Source: Thermus arciformis (GTDB taxonomy: Bacteria > Deinococcota > Deinococci > Deinococcales > Thermaceae). Taken from it: a stretch of DNA of 64,000 nt. Where the stretch lies: positions 1-64,000 of the forward strand of contig NZ_FNBC01000003.1 of the NCBI RefSeq assembly GCF_900102145.1. Reading direction: 5' to 3'. The stretch's first letter is position 1, and each line of letters begins with the position of its first letter. Positions 1 through 12,399 of the stretch are shown here, piece by piece. The position numbers and the translations under genes were made by a program. The notes beneath the pieces are model-generated. The model saw only the letters and a list, made by a program, of their open reading frames with translations. It did no database searches and was not told the origin of the DNA.

Positions 1-2
1 CG

Positions 3-329
3 CTTCTCCTCCTTCCCCTGGACCTTCCCGAGGGGGCGGAGCTCTACCTGGACCGGGGGTACGAGAGCCATCTGTACGAGGACCTCCTCCGGGAGGCCCA
101 GGAGGTTGTTCCCATGGTCATCCGCAGGAGGAACAGCCGGCGGTATCTCCCTTGGATGCAGTACCTGGCCATCGTGGGGCGGAGGGTGGTGGAGACGGTG
201 GGGAGCATGCTCCATCACCTCTTCCCCAGGCGCATCCACGCCGTGACCCAGGAGGGTTTCGTCATCAAAGTTCTCACCTTCGTCCTGGCCCATAACATCA
301 GTCTCCTGACCCAGAAGATGGCTGGGTAG
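3..329 (+). CDS. IS982-like transposase, C-terminal part (cut by window edge)
   Basis: An open frame enters at base 3 and runs to TAG at 327-329. Only about the last 108 residues are present. It contains LYLDRGYES, where D is a likely DDE acid, then a basic RRRNSRR stretch, RRVVETVGSMLHHLFPRR (with an E that could be the last acid) and a hydrophobic end. This order resembles the C-terminus of IS982-family transposases, which move the element by cut-and-paste. The upstream part lies outside the window, so I cannot tell whether the copy is intact. The element's right end probably lies within the next few tens of bases, but I could not define its inverted repeat. Family assignment is from recall of motifs, not a search. 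Confidence 0.65.
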   Translation, partial: LLLLPLDLPEGAELYLDRGYESHLYEDLLREAQEVVPMVIRRRNSRRYLPWMQYLAIVGRRVVETVGSMLHHLFPRRIHAVTQEGFVIKVLTFVLAHNISLLTQKMAG

Positions 330-363
330 CAACTTGGGTTACCTTAGGCCTTGGCCCTTGCCG

Positions 364-369
364 TAGCAT
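364..369 (+). promoter_or_regulatory. -10 element for leaderless response regulator gene
   Basis: TAGCAT is followed by 7 nt and then GTG at 377. The spacing predicts a transcript starting at or next to the start codon. I see no good -35. Confidence 0.5.
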
Positions 370-376
370 GGGTTTC

Positions 377-1117
377 GTGGCGCGCCTTTTGGTGGTGGAC
401 GACGACCCCCAAATCCGCTACCTCCTGGAGGTGCTCCTTTCCGGCTCGGGCCACGAGGTGACCGTGGCGGACTCGGCCAGGGCCGCCCTGGAGCACCTGC
501 GCAAGGAGACCCCTGACCTCATCCTTTTGGACATCATGATGCCCGATATGGACGGCCTCTCCCTCCTGGGGCGCATCCGCGCCGTTCGCCGCCTGAGCAA
601 GGTCCCCGTCATCCTCTTCACCGGGGGAGGACGGGAGCTGGAAGGGGTGGGGAAGGCCTTGGGGGCGGACCTCTTCCTGGAAAAACCCGTGTCCGGGCGG
701 CGGTTGAAGCAGGCGGTGGAAAGCCTTCTGGGCCGGGAGGGGTACCTTCTGCCCGGGGGGGAGCGGGTGGCCACCCTTCAGGAGGTGCGCTCCCGCCTCG
801 CCCAGGCCCTCCCCAAGGAGGAGCGCTTCCGGGAGCTTTGGCGGAAGACGGCAGGCCGCCGGGCCCTTCTGCAAAACCTGGTGGCCAAGGGCTGGACCGA
901 GGCGCTTTTGCGCCGCATCCTCCCCGGGCCGTACGACCTCTACGACCTTTTGGGCCACCTGGCCTACGGCTGGCCCCTGGTGCCCATCGCCGAGCGGGCG
1001 GCCCGGGCGAAGGACCCCCGCTTCGCCGGGTTCCTCGAGGCCTACCTGGAGCGCCAGGGCCTTCCCCTAGAAGGGGACGGCCTCCTGGAAGACCTCGCCC
1101 GGGCCCTGTACCCTTGA
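377..1117 (+). CDS. Response regulator with uncharacterised C-terminal domain
   Basis: This is a two-component receiver protein of 246 residues. The receiver fills about residues 1-115: acidic residues D8-D10, phospho-acceptor D52 in LLDIMMPDMDG, T82 and K103 in FLEKP. The remaining ~130 residues are helical and alanine/leucine-rich and match no output domain I recognise, so it may signal by protein contact. I chose GTG 377 over ATG 368 because it gives the typical MARLLVVDDD start and sits 7 nt after a TAGCAT -10. No sensor kinase lies nearby. The next gene starts 3 nt after its stop, suggesting co-transcription. Confidence 0.85.
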   Translation: MARLLVVDDDPQIRYLLEVLLSGSGHEVTVADSARAALEHLRKETPDLILLDIMMPDMDGLSLLGRIRAVRRLSKVPVILFTGGGRELEGVGKALGADLFLEKPVSGRRLKQAVESLLGREGYLLPGGERVATLQEVRSRLAQALPKEERFRELWRKTAGRRALLQNLVAKGWTEALLRRILPGPYDLYDLLGHLAYGWPLVPIAERAARAKDPRFAGFLEAYLERQGLPLEGDGLLEDLARALYP

Positions 1118-1120
1118 GGG

Positions 1121-2143
1121 GTGTGGGAGCTTCTGGAAGTCCACGAGTCCGAGGCCTGGAATGCCCTCGTGGCGGCCTTTCCCATCGCCAGCGCCCTGCA
1201 GTCCTGGGGCTGGGGAGAGGTGAAGCGCCTTTCCGGCTGGGTGCCCAAGCGCCTGGCCGTCTACCGGGAGGGCGAGCTCTTGGGGGCAGCCCAGGTTCTT
1301 CTCCGCCCCCTCCCCGGGGGGCTTGCCCTGGCCTACGCCCCTAGGGGGCCCGCCCTCCGCCACCTCCAAGACCTCCCCGCCGTGGCCCGGGCCCTGGCCC
1401 GGGGGCTAAAGGGCACCCACCTCCTTCTGGAACCCGAGGCAGGCCTTCCCGCCGAGCTGCCCCCTCCCACCTTCCCCGGCCTCTTTCCCGAAGAGCCGGT
1501 GCAGCCGGGCTTTTCCCTCTGGCTGGACCTCACCCAGGGGGAGGAGGCCCTCCTCAAGGGGATGAAGGAGATGCACCGCCGGAACGCCCGGCTCGCCCTC
1601 AAGCGGGTGGAGCTTTCCGTGGAGGGGGAGGAGGCTTTTCCCGAGTTCTTCCGCTTGTTTGAGGAGACCAACCGGCGGGCCAAGCTTCTGCAGCACTCCG
1701 AGGCCTACTACCGGGCGGTCCTCCGGGAGATGAACCAGCCCTTGGGGGAGGCCTTCCTCGCCCTGGCGCGGAAGGACGGGGAGGCCCTGGCGGCGGGCCT
1801 CTTCGTGGCCTTCGCCGGCAAGGTGGATTACCTCTACGGGGGAAGCAGCCGCAAGCACCCCGAGGCCAAGGCCCCCATGGGGATGCACCTGGCGGCCATC
1901 CGCCATGGCCTGGCCCGGGGGTACCGGGTCTATGACCTCTGGGGGGTGCCCCAGAACCCCGAGGGAAGCCACGCCGAGGGCATCTGGCGCTTTAAAGAGG
2001 GGTTTGGGGGGAGGAGGGTGCGTTTTCCCGCCTATGCCCTGCCCCTTTCGCCCCTTTACCGGCCCCTGAAGGCCCTCCTCCGGCTCAGGAAGACCTGGGT
2101 GAACCTGCGGGTGCGGGGAAACCCCAGGGACGTTCTGGGATGA
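1121..2143 (+). CDS. FemAB-family aminoacyltransferase / peptidoglycan bridge protein
   Basis: The 340-residue product has two GNAT-like halves as in FemABX proteins, which add amino acids from aminoacyl-tRNA to the peptidoglycan stem peptide. Recognisable features are QSWGWGEVKR near the N-terminus, the MHRRNARLALK segment in the middle and the C-terminal YDLWGVPQ with GIWRFKEGFGG, which is typical of the second domain. Thermus peptidoglycan carries a glycine bridge on ornithine, so a bridge-forming role is reasonable; the exact substrate is inferred. The GTG start lies 3 nt after the response regulator stop and has a weak GAGGGG in front. Family is fairly clear, specificity is not. Confidence 0.75.
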   Translation: MWELLEVHESEAWNALVAAFPIASALQSWGWGEVKRLSGWVPKRLAVYREGELLGAAQVLLRPLPGGLALAYAPRGPALRHLQDLPAVARALARGLKGTHLLLEPEAGLPAELPPPTFPGLFPEEPVQPGFSLWLDLTQGEEALLKGMKEMHRRNARLALKRVELSVEGEEAFPEFFRLFEETNRRAKLLQHSEAYYRAVLREMNQPLGEAFLALARKDGEALAAGLFVAFAGKVDYLYGGSSRKHPEAKAPMGMHLAAIRHGLARGYRVYDLWGVPQNPEGSHAEGIWRFKEGFGGRRVRFPAYALPLSPLYRPLKALLRLRKTWVNLRVRGNPRDVLG

Positions 2144-2196
2144 GCGCTCGGGGGAAGGAGCTTAGGGGGGCATCATCTTTCTCAAGGCGGCTCGGA

Positions 2197-2202
2197 TAAG
2201 GT
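2197..2202 (+). promoter_or_regulatory. -10 element for LptC-like gene
   Basis: TAAGGT is followed by 6 nt and the GTG start at 2209, the leaderless arrangement seen repeatedly in this window. No clear -35. Confidence 0.4.
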
Positions 2203-2208
2203 GGGAAC

Positions 2209-2760
2209 GTGGGGCGCTGGCTGATCTTCCTCCTCCTGGCCGTGGCCTTGGCCCTTTCCCTCCTCCGCCCTCCGGAAGCCCCCAGGCAAGAGGCCGGGGT
2301 GCGGCTTCAGGGGGTGTCCTTCGCCCTTTTCCCTGAGGAGGAGGGGGTGGAGTGGCGCTTCCTCGCGGAGGAGATGGTGGAGGAAGGGGGGGTCTTCCGC
2401 ATCCGGGGGGGAATCTCCGGGGCCCGGTACGTGGGGGGCCGGCTGGACCTGCGCCTTTTCGCCCCGGAGGTGGTGGTGGAGCCCGGGGACAACCTCCGCC
2501 TCCCCTACGCCCGGGTGGAGATCCTCCAGGGCTGCTACCGCCTGGAGCTTTCCGCCCCGGGGAAGGGGGAGGTCCTCATCCGCCAGAAGGAGGGGTTCCA
2601 GGCCCCCTGGGTGCGGATAGAGGCTCCTAACCTTCGGGGGGAGGCCTTGGCCTTCCGCTCGGACTTCGCCCTGGAGAGGATGGAGGCGGAACAGCCCCGC
2701 TTTTCCTTCCCCGCTGGGGGAAGCTTTGGACCTTGCACCGTGGAAGGAGGACGCTCATGA
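2209..2760 (+). CDS. LptC-like membrane-anchored envelope protein
   Basis: The 183-residue product has one N-terminal membrane helix (about residues 4-20) followed by a soluble beta-rich domain with repeated short strands (FRIRGGISGARYVGGRLDL and similar). This is the pattern of LptC/YrbK, the inner-membrane anchored jelly-roll protein that receives lipopolysaccharide from LptBFG and passes it to LptA. The next two genes look LptA-like, which supports the call. The stop overlaps the next start as ATGA, implying translational coupling. Thermus is not known for classical LPS, so the cargo is uncertain. Sequence similarity to proteobacterial LptC is weak; the call rests on topology and neighbours. 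Confidence 0.55.
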   Translation: MGRWLIFLLLAVALALSLLRPPEAPRQEAGVRLQGVSFALFPEEEGVEWRFLAEEMVEEGGVFRIRGGISGARYVGGRLDLRLFAPEVVVEPGDNLRLPYARVEILQGCYRLELSAPGKGEVLIRQKEGFQAPWVRIEAPNLRGEALAFRSDFALERMEAEQPRFSFPAGGSFGPCTVEGGRS

Positions 2761-3614
2761 GACGATGGGGATGGCTTGCGCTTTTAGGGCTGGCCTTGGC
2801 GGCGACCAACGTGCGGGTGATCCAGGTGGAGGGGGGGCGGCTTTCGGGGGATCTCCGCTACGGCCCCTGGACCTTTGAAGGGGGGGTCAAGGGCCGGGTC
2901 AAGGACCTCACCATTGAGGCCCCCCGGGCCACCCTCACCGCCCCCAAGGGCAAGACCATGCAGGAGGCGGAAGGGGAACGGGAGGCCCGGTTTGAGGGGG
3001 GCGTGGCGGTGCGGAGGGGTCGGGTGGAGGCCCGAGGGCCCACCCTGGTCTACCGGGAGAAAACGGGGGAGGGGGAGCTTTTGGGCCCCGCCCGCATGCG
3101 CCAGGAGCCCAAGCCCGGGGAGGACCCCGTGGAGGTGGAAGGGAGCCGCATGACCTTCCAGGTGGACACGGACACCTCCACCACGGAAAACGCCCTCCTC
3201 AAGAGCGGCAACCAGGAGGGGCGGGCGGGGTTCGTGTACTACGAGGAGGAGCGGGGCCTCGCCGTCTTCGCCGACCCCAAGGGGGTGGTCCTCACCCGGA
3301 AGCGCAAGGACGGGGACCTGAGGATCCTGGCCCCGGAGGTGCGGAGCCTCACCGGCCCCAAGAAGCTCATCGCCACCGGAGGGGTGCGCTTGGTGGACGG
3401 GGACCTGGTGACCACCGGGGAGAGCCTCTACTATGACGACACCACCGGGGAGGCCATCGTCTTGGGGAAGCCCGCGGTGAGCGAGAACAAGAAGGAGGGC
3501 TTCCGCCTTTCCGGGGCCACCCTCCTCCACAACGTGAACCGCCACCAGGTCCGGGTCTACGGAAAGGCCTTCCGCCTCCCCGTGGAGGACTTTAAGAAGC
3601 TCGGGGAGAAGTAG
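2757..3614 (+). CDS. LptA/OstA-like periplasmic protein
   Basis: This 285-residue protein has a signal peptide (RRWGWLALLGLALAA) and then successive beta-strand repeats with the OstA-type rhythm, for example RVRLVDGDLVTTGESLYYDD-like segments near residues 215-245. LptA forms a periplasmic beta-jelly-roll bridge that carries lipid from the inner to the outer membrane. The start is ATG 2757, preceded by GGAAGGAGG and overlapping the upstream TGA; an upstream in-frame ATG at 2733 lacks a signal-like N-terminus and a good ribosome site. It sits between an LptC-like and a second LptA-like gene, so the three probably act together. Confidence 0.6.
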   Translation: MRRWGWLALLGLALAATNVRVIQVEGGRLSGDLRYGPWTFEGGVKGRVKDLTIEAPRATLTAPKGKTMQEAEGEREARFEGGVAVRRGRVEARGPTLVYREKTGEGELLGPARMRQEPKPGEDPVEVEGSRMTFQVDTDTSTTENALLKSGNQEGRAGFVYYEEERGLAVFADPKGVVLTRKRKDGDLRILAPEVRSLTGPKKLIATGGVRLVDGDLVTTGESLYYDDTTGEAIVLGKPAVSENKKEGFRLSGATLLHNVNRHQVRVYGKAFRLPVEDFKKLGEK

Positions 3615-4544
3615 GTGCCCTGGCCTAGGCTCCCCCTCCTTTTCCTCCTCGGCCTGGCCCTCGCCCTGGCCCAGGAGGTCTACCGCCCGGAGGTGGAGCT
3701 CGTCCGCAAGGACAAGAAGGTGGTGGCCTGGGTCTCGGGGGAGGAGGGGAGCCTCTTCTACGCGGACTACGGGGACCTCCACGTGGGGGAGCTCGTGGCC
3801 CTCACCGGGGACCGGGCGGTGGTGGGGGAGCGGGCCTTTTTCCTGGACGCGGGGAGCGTCCTCGAGGAGGGCCTTTCCCCGGGGGACCGGGTGGAGGCCG
3901 CCTACAACAAGGACCTCCTCCGGGAGGGGCTTCCCTACCTGATGCGCCTTAGGCGGGCGGGGGAGGAAGGGGCGAAGACCTACCTCCGCCTCGTCCTCTA
4001 CGACCCCAAGGGCGTGGAGGTGCGCCTGGGGGAGGAGGTGGAGGCCCGGGGGCCCTTGGCCCTGGTGGAGCGGGGGGGGAGGGAGGAGCTTCTCCTCTCC
4101 GGGGGCGAGGCCCGCTTTCTGGAGGAGGAAGGGCGTTTGGAGCTCCGCCCGGCTTTGGGGGAGGTCCTGTTGGTCCAGGGAGAGGTGGGGGTCAAGGGAA
4201 GCCGCCTCCGGTACCGCAACGACAGGGGGGAGGCCTTTTTGGAGGGGCCCCTCGAGGTGGAGCGCCGGGGGGAGAAGCCCCTTAGGGGCAAGGCGGGAGG
4301 CCTCCGCTACCTCCTGGACGAGGACGCCCTTTGGCTTATTGGGGGCGTGGAGCTCGTCCAGGGGGGGCGCACCACCCGGGCGGAGCGGGCGCTTCTTAGG
4401 GAAAAGGAGGGGTACGCTTACCTCTACGGGGGCGTGGAAAGCCGGGACGAAAAGGGTTTCGTCCGCGGGGAGCGGGTGCGCTACGCCTTGAAGACCGGGG
4501 AGGTCCTGGTCCTAGGCCAGGTGGCGGGGGAGTTTAAGGAGTAG
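3615..4544 (+). CDS. Second LptA/OstA-like secreted protein
   Basis: This 309-residue protein has a signal peptide ending near ALALAQ (residue ~20) and, in its second half, the same strand repeats as the preceding gene (SRLRYRNDRGEAFLEGPLEV, LRYLLDEDALWLIGGVEL, VRYALKTGEVLVLG). The N-terminal half is a less typical charged beta-rich region. GTG 3615 directly follows the TAG stop of the upstream gene, so the pair is probably translated together. A tandem LptA pair suggests a longer or specialised bridge across the thick Thermus envelope, but that is inference. The transcript ends at a perfect palindrome immediately downstream. Confidence 0.55.
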   Translation: MPWPRLPLLFLLGLALALAQEVYRPEVELVRKDKKVVAWVSGEEGSLFYADYGDLHVGELVALTGDRAVVGERAFFLDAGSVLEEGLSPGDRVEAAYNKDLLREGLPYLMRLRRAGEEGAKTYLRLVLYDPKGVEVRLGEEVEARGPLALVERGGREELLLSGGEARFLEEEGRLELRPALGEVLLVQGEVGVKGSRLRYRNDRGEAFLEGPLEVERRGEKPLRGKAGGLRYLLDEDALWLIGGVELVQGGRTTRAERALLREKEGYAYLYGGVESRDEKGFVRGERVRYALKTGEVLVLGQVAGEFKE

Positions 4545-4568
4545 CCCCCCATGCCGGCATGGGGGGCT
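4543..4568. terminator. Perfect 26-bp palindromic bidirectional terminator
   Basis: AGCCCCCCATGCC is followed directly by its exact reverse complement, lying between the stop codons of two convergent genes. There is no T-tract, so termination may rely on the hairpin alone or on Rho. Confidence 0.7.
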
Positions 4569-6059
4569 TCAGGCGGTGACCCCGGCCATGAGGAGGCCGA
4601 GCCTTTCCTCCGTGGCCTCCTCCGGGGCGAGCTCCCCCACGATGCGCCCCCCGTGCATCACCAGGATGCGGTCGGAGAGGGCGAGGATCTCCGAGAGGTC
4701 GGCGGAGACGAGGAGGACAGCAAGCCCCTGGTCCCGGGCCTTGACGAGCTCCTTGTGGATGAACTCAATGGCCCCCACGTCCACGCCCCGGGTGGGCTGG
4801 GCGGCCACGAGAAGCCTTGGATTTCTCAGCACCTCCCTTCCCACCACGATCTTCTGCTGGTTCCCCCCGGAGAAGCGGCGGGCGGAGAGGGCGGTGGAGC
4901 GGGGGCGGACATCGTAAGCCTCCACGAGCCTTCTGGCGTGCTCCTCGGCCGCTTCGTCTTCCAGGAAGCCCAAAAACCCTCGGAAGGGAGGCCGGTGCTG
5001 GTCCCCGAGGACGGCGTTCTCCTTCACGGAGAAGTCCAGGACGAGGCCGCGGGCGAGCCGGTCCTCGGGCACGTGGCTTACCCCAAAGTCCCTGACCCCC
5101 CGGGCCGAGGGGGGAAGGGGCTTGCCCAGGAGGAGGGCCTTGCCCCTAAAGGGCCTAAGGCCGGTGAGGGCCTCCACGAGCTCGGTCTGGCCGTTTCCTT
5201 CCACCCCGGCGATGCCCACGATCTCCCCGGCCCGCACCTGGAAGCTCACCCCCTTGAGGCGGGGCGGGGCCTCGAGGCCCTCCACCTCCAAGACCGCCTC
5301 CCCTGGCCTCGCCGGCCCCTTCTCCACCCGCAAAACCACCTCCCGGCCCACCATCATCCGGGCGAGGGCTTCCAGGGAGGTTCCCTCGGCCCGCACTGTG
5401 CCCACCACCTTCCCGTCCCGGATCACCGTGATGCGGTCCGCCACCTGGAGGACCTCCTTCAGCTTGTGGCTGATGAAGATGGCGGCGTTCCCCCTCGCCA
5501 CGTAGCCCCTCAGGAAGCGGAAAAGCTCCTCGGCCTCCTGGGGGGTGAGGACGGCGGTGGGCTCGTCCAGGATGAGGATTTTGGCCTCCCGGTAGAGGGC
5601 CTTGAGGATCTCCACCCGCTGCTGCAGGCCCACGGGGAGGTTCTCCACCTTCTCGTCCAGGGGCACTTCAAAGCCCAGCTCCTCCATGAGGCGGACCGCC
5701 CGCCTCCTGGCCGCCTCCAGGTCCAGGAAGAGGGGGCTTCCGGGCTCGAGGCCCAGGACCAGGTTCTCCAAGACGGTGAAGGGCTCCACCAGCATGAAGT
5801 GCTGGTGGACCATGCCGATGCCCGCCCTGATGGCGTCCTGGGGGCTTTTGGGCCGGTAGGGCTTCCCGTCCACCCACATCTCCCCGGCGTCCGGGGGCTG
5901 GAGGCCGTAGACGATCTTCATGAGGGTGGACTTGCCCGCGCCGTTTTCCCCCACCAGGGCCAAGACCTCGCCCCACTCCAGGTCCAGGCCGATGCGGTCG
6001 TTGGCCAGGACCAGGGGGAAGCGCTTGGTGATGTCCTTGAGGACCAGGGCCTTCGCCAC
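4569..6059 (-). CDS. ABC transporter ATPase, duplicated type (sugar/nucleoside, BMP system)
   Basis: This 496-residue protein holds two fused ABC domains, as in RbsA/YufO-type importers. The first has Walker [10 protein letters not shown] (about residues 38-46) and Walker [12 protein letters not shown]; the second has the degenerate [14 protein letters not shown] and a signature-like SGGNQQK, as is usual in this family. It should energise uptake through a ring-type permease pair, likely for nucleosides, judging from the BmpA-type binding protein upstream. No permease gene is adjacent, which is unusual. GTG 6059 follows TATACT by 6 nt, so the gene seems to have its own leaderless promoter after the bmpA terminator. 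Confidence 0.88.
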   Translation of the reverse strand: MAKALVLKDITKRFPLVLANDRIGLDLEWGEVLALVGENGAGKSTLMKIVYGLQPPDAGEMWVDGKPYRPKSPQDAIRAGIGMVHQHFMLVEPFTVLENLVLGLEPGSPLFLDLEAARRRAVRLMEELGFEVPLDEKVENLPVGLQQRVEILKALYREAKILILDEPTAVLTPQEAEELFRFLRGYVARGNAAIFISHKLKEVLQVADRITVIRDGKVVGTVRAEGTSLEALARMMVGREVVLRVEKGPARPGEAVLEVEGLEAPPRLKGVSFQVRAGEIVGIAGVEGNGQTELVEALTGLRPFRGKALLLGKPLPPSARGVRDFGVSHVPEDRLARGLVLDFSVKENAVLGDQHRPPFRGFLGFLEDEAAEEHARRLVEAYDVRPRSTALSARRFSGGNQQKIVVGREVLRNPRLLVAAQPTRGVDVGAIEFIHKELVKARDQGLAVLLVSADLSEILALSDRILVMHGGRIVGELAPEEATEERLGLLMAGVTA

Positions 6060-6065
6060 GGGAGG

Positions 6066-6071
6066 AGTATA
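6066..6071 (-). promoter_or_regulatory. -10 element for the ABC ATPase gene
   Basis: On the minus strand TATACT is followed by CCTCCC and the GTG start. There is no Shine-Dalgarno sequence, which fits leaderless expression. Confidence 0.55.
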
Positions 6072-6073
6072 CG

Positions 6074-6099
6074 AAAAAACCGGGGCCTTCTGGCCCCGG
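6074..6099 (-). terminator. Rho-independent terminator of the BMP binding-protein gene
   Basis: On the minus strand an 8-bp stem CCGGGGCC/GGCCCCGG with a 4-nt loop is followed by six T residues. It lies between the binding-protein gene and the ATPase gene, so their expression levels can differ. Confidence 0.85.
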
Positions 6100-6117
6100 C
6101 CTTTAGGTCCCCGTCCC

Positions 6118-7242
6118 TTAGCGGGTTTCGGGCACCTTGATCTGGCCCTTGATGATCTGCTGCTTCAAGACCTCCAGCTTGCTCACCACGCCCGCGGGGA
6201 TCAGGGCCTTGTTGTACTCGTCCAGGGCGTAGCCCACGCCGTTGTTGCTGAGGCCGAACTCCCGCACCCCGCCCTTGAAGGCCTTCTGCACCACGCTCTT
6301 GATCACCTCGTAGGTGGCCACGTCCACCCGCTTCATCATGGAGGTGAGGCCGTGGTTCAGGGTGCTGGGGTTGTTGTCGGTGTCGCCCAGGTAGTTCTGG
6401 TTGGCGTCCACGCCGATGAAGAAGAGGGGCGTAACCTTGGTGCCGTCGGTGCCGCAGGCCTTGGTGTAGTCGGCGTACTTGGGCACCTTGGCGTAGGGGT
6501 CGGCCTTGCGCACGAACTTGACGTTGCCCCCTTCCTTGAGGCACTTGGTCTGCTTCACGTAGTCAATGAGCCCCAGGCCCGAGCCGCCGGCGGCGGCGTA
6601 GATGATGTCCGCCCCCTGGCGCACCTGGGCCGCGGCGATCTCCTTGGCCTTGGCGGGATCGTTCCAGGCGGCGGGGGTGTTCCCCACGTAGCCCACCAGA
6701 ACCTTGCCCTGGATCTTGTCCTCCTTGAAGGCGTACTCGGCCCCGGCGCGGAAGCCCGCCTCAAACTTGTGGATGAGGGGGATGTCCATGCCCCCGATGA
6801 AGCCCACCACGCCGGTCCGGCTCATCTTGCCGGCGATGTAGCCCACCAGGAAGCTCCCCTCCTGCTCGCGGAAGACGAGGCCCACGGCGTTGGGGAGCTT
6901 CCCTTCGCCGGGCACGGCGTCAATCACGGCGAACTTCACCTTGGGGAACTCCTTGGCCGTGGCGGTGATGGCGGGCTCGTTGGCGAAGCCCACCCCGATC
7001 ACCAGGTCAAAGCCCTCCTCGGCGAAGGTGCGGATGCCCTGCCCCACCTGGGAGGGGTCTGCGGGCTCAAAGTCAAAGAGCTTCACCCCGAAGTCCTTGG
7101 CCGCCTTCTGGGCGCCTTCCCAGGCGGACTGGTTGAAGGAGCGGTCAAACTTGCCGCCAGCGTCAAAGGCGATCCCCACCCGCACCTGGGCCAGGCCGAG
7201 GCCCAGGGCCAACACCGCCATAAGCGCTACCGTTCGTTTCAT
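6118..7242 (-). CDS. BMP/Med-family ABC substrate-binding protein (likely nucleoside)
   Basis: The 374-residue exported binding protein has a signal peptide ([19 protein letters not shown]) and the BMP-family features [18 protein letters not shown] after it, then [17 protein letters not shown] and [15 protein letters not shown]. Members of this family bind purine nucleosides or lipoprotein-linked ligands and deliver them to an ABC importer. I chose ATG 7242, which has a strong AGGAGGTG at ideal spacing, rather than the GTG two codons upstream. The mature N-terminus lacks a lipobox cysteine, so it would be a free periplasmic protein. Its ATPase is the next gene downstream, beyond a terminator. 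Confidence 0.85.
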   Translation of the reverse strand: MKRTVALMAVLALGLGLAQVRVGIAFDAGGKFDRSFNQSAWEGAQKAAKDFGVKLFDFEPADPSQVGQGIRTFAEEGFDLVIGVGFANEPAITATAKEFPKVKFAVIDAVPGEGKLPNAVGLVFREQEGSFLVGYIAGKMSRTGVVGFIGGMDIPLIHKFEAGFRAGAEYAFKEDKIQGKVLVGYVGNTPAAWNDPAKAKEIAAAQVRQGADIIYAAAGGSGLGLIDYVKQTKCLKEGGNVKFVRKADPYAKVPKYADYTKACGTDGTKVTPLFFIGVDANQNYLGDTDNNPSTLNHGLTSMMKRVDVATYEVIKSVVQKAFKGGVREFGLSNNGVGYALDEYNKALIPAGVVSKLEVLKQQIIKGQIKVPETR

Positions 7243-7273
7243 GTTCACCTCCTGCGGCTACTCGCCGGGGCCT

Positions 7274-7279
7274 ATTATA
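7274..7279 (-). promoter_or_regulatory. -10 element of the BMP binding-protein promoter
   Basis: A perfect TATAAT on the minus strand lies 31 nt before the start codon, leaving a short leader that holds AGGAGGTG. No matching -35 is evident. Confidence 0.6.
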
Positions 7280-7290
7280 CCGGGCTTGGG

Positions 7291-10139
<2,849 letters not shown>

Positions 10140-10146
10140 GTCCCCC

Positions 10147-10152
10147 AGTCTA
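10147..10152 (-). promoter_or_regulatory. -10 element for leaderless thyX
   Basis: On the minus strand TAGACT is followed by 7 nt and the thyX ATG. Confidence 0.5.
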
Positions 10153-10153
10153 C

Positions 10154-10182
10154 TTGCCAGGGCCTCCTTCCCCGATTACCCT
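10154..10182 (+). promoter_or_regulatory. Promoter P1 of the trpBA leader
   Basis: TTGCCA, a 17-nt spacer and TACCCT form a near-consensus promoter. TACCCT lies 6 nt before the ATG of a 20-codon leader ORF. Confidence 0.65.
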
Positions 10183-10188
10183 TAGGGC

Positions 10189-10251
10189 ATGCGGGCCAGA
10201 ACCCCCTTCGCCTGCAAGCAGCGCCACGGGCGCTACCGAGCCCGGCCCTAG
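10189..10251 (+). CDS. Candidate 20-residue leader peptide upstream of trpBA
   Basis: ATG 10189 to TAG 10249-10251 encodes MRARTPFACKQRHGRYRARP. The start sits 6 nt after the TACCCT of a well-formed promoter, exactly as for other leaderless genes here, so translation from the transcript's first base is plausible. The peptide is basic and has no tryptophan codon, so it is not a classical trp leader. Its codons 11-15 contain GCGCC-ACG-GGCGC, whose arms are complementary to the terminator arms just before trpB; ribosome passage could therefore influence termination. It might also be a short independent protein. Function is inferred from position only. Confidence 0.45.
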   Translation: MRARTPFACKQRHGRYRARP

Positions 10252-10255
10252 GGGC

Positions 10256-10285
10256 TTGGCCTTAGCGGCTTCCGAGGCTTAGGAT
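10256..10285 (+). promoter_or_regulatory. Possible second promoter P2 before trpB
   Basis: TTGGCC, an 18-nt spacer and TAGGAT would start transcription near 10292, directly in front of the terminator hairpin and the trpB ribosome-binding site. It is weaker than P1. Confidence 0.35.
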
Positions 10286-10298
10286 AGAAAGGCTTGCG

Positions 10299-10318
10299 GG
10301 CGCTTGGCGCCTTTTTTT
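10299..10318 (+). terminator. Attenuator-like terminator in the trpBA leader
   Basis: GGCGC-TTG-GCGCC followed by seven T residues ends one base before the trpB ribosome site GGAGGAG. A terminator placed this tightly in front of a gene points to regulated read-through. Confidence 0.6.
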
Positions 10319-10326
10319 GGAGGAGT

Positions 10327-12338
<2,012 letters not shown>

Positions 12339-12355
12339 TCTCGCTCTGAGAAAAA

Positions 12356-12391
12356 CCGGGGCCCCCATGCTGGCTTGGGCCAGCATGGGGG
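12356..12391. repeat. Repeated intergenic hairpin, copy 1 (terminator-like)
   Basis: A 13-bp stem (CCCCCATGCTGGC with its complement) and a TTGG loop lie between convergent trpA and mqnC. Bases 12356-12390 are identical to 20906-20940. On the minus strand a T5 run follows a few bases after the stem, so it best fits a terminator for mqnC. Confidence 0.75.
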
Positions 12392-12399
12392 AACCGCCC

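Noticed and set aside
4551-6140. Long plus-strand open frame (529 codons) opposite the ABC ATPase gene
   Set aside because: It is the antisense shadow of a clear ABC ATPase. The frame stays open because G/C-rich third positions rarely create stops; its translation is low-complexity and has no promoter or ribosome site.
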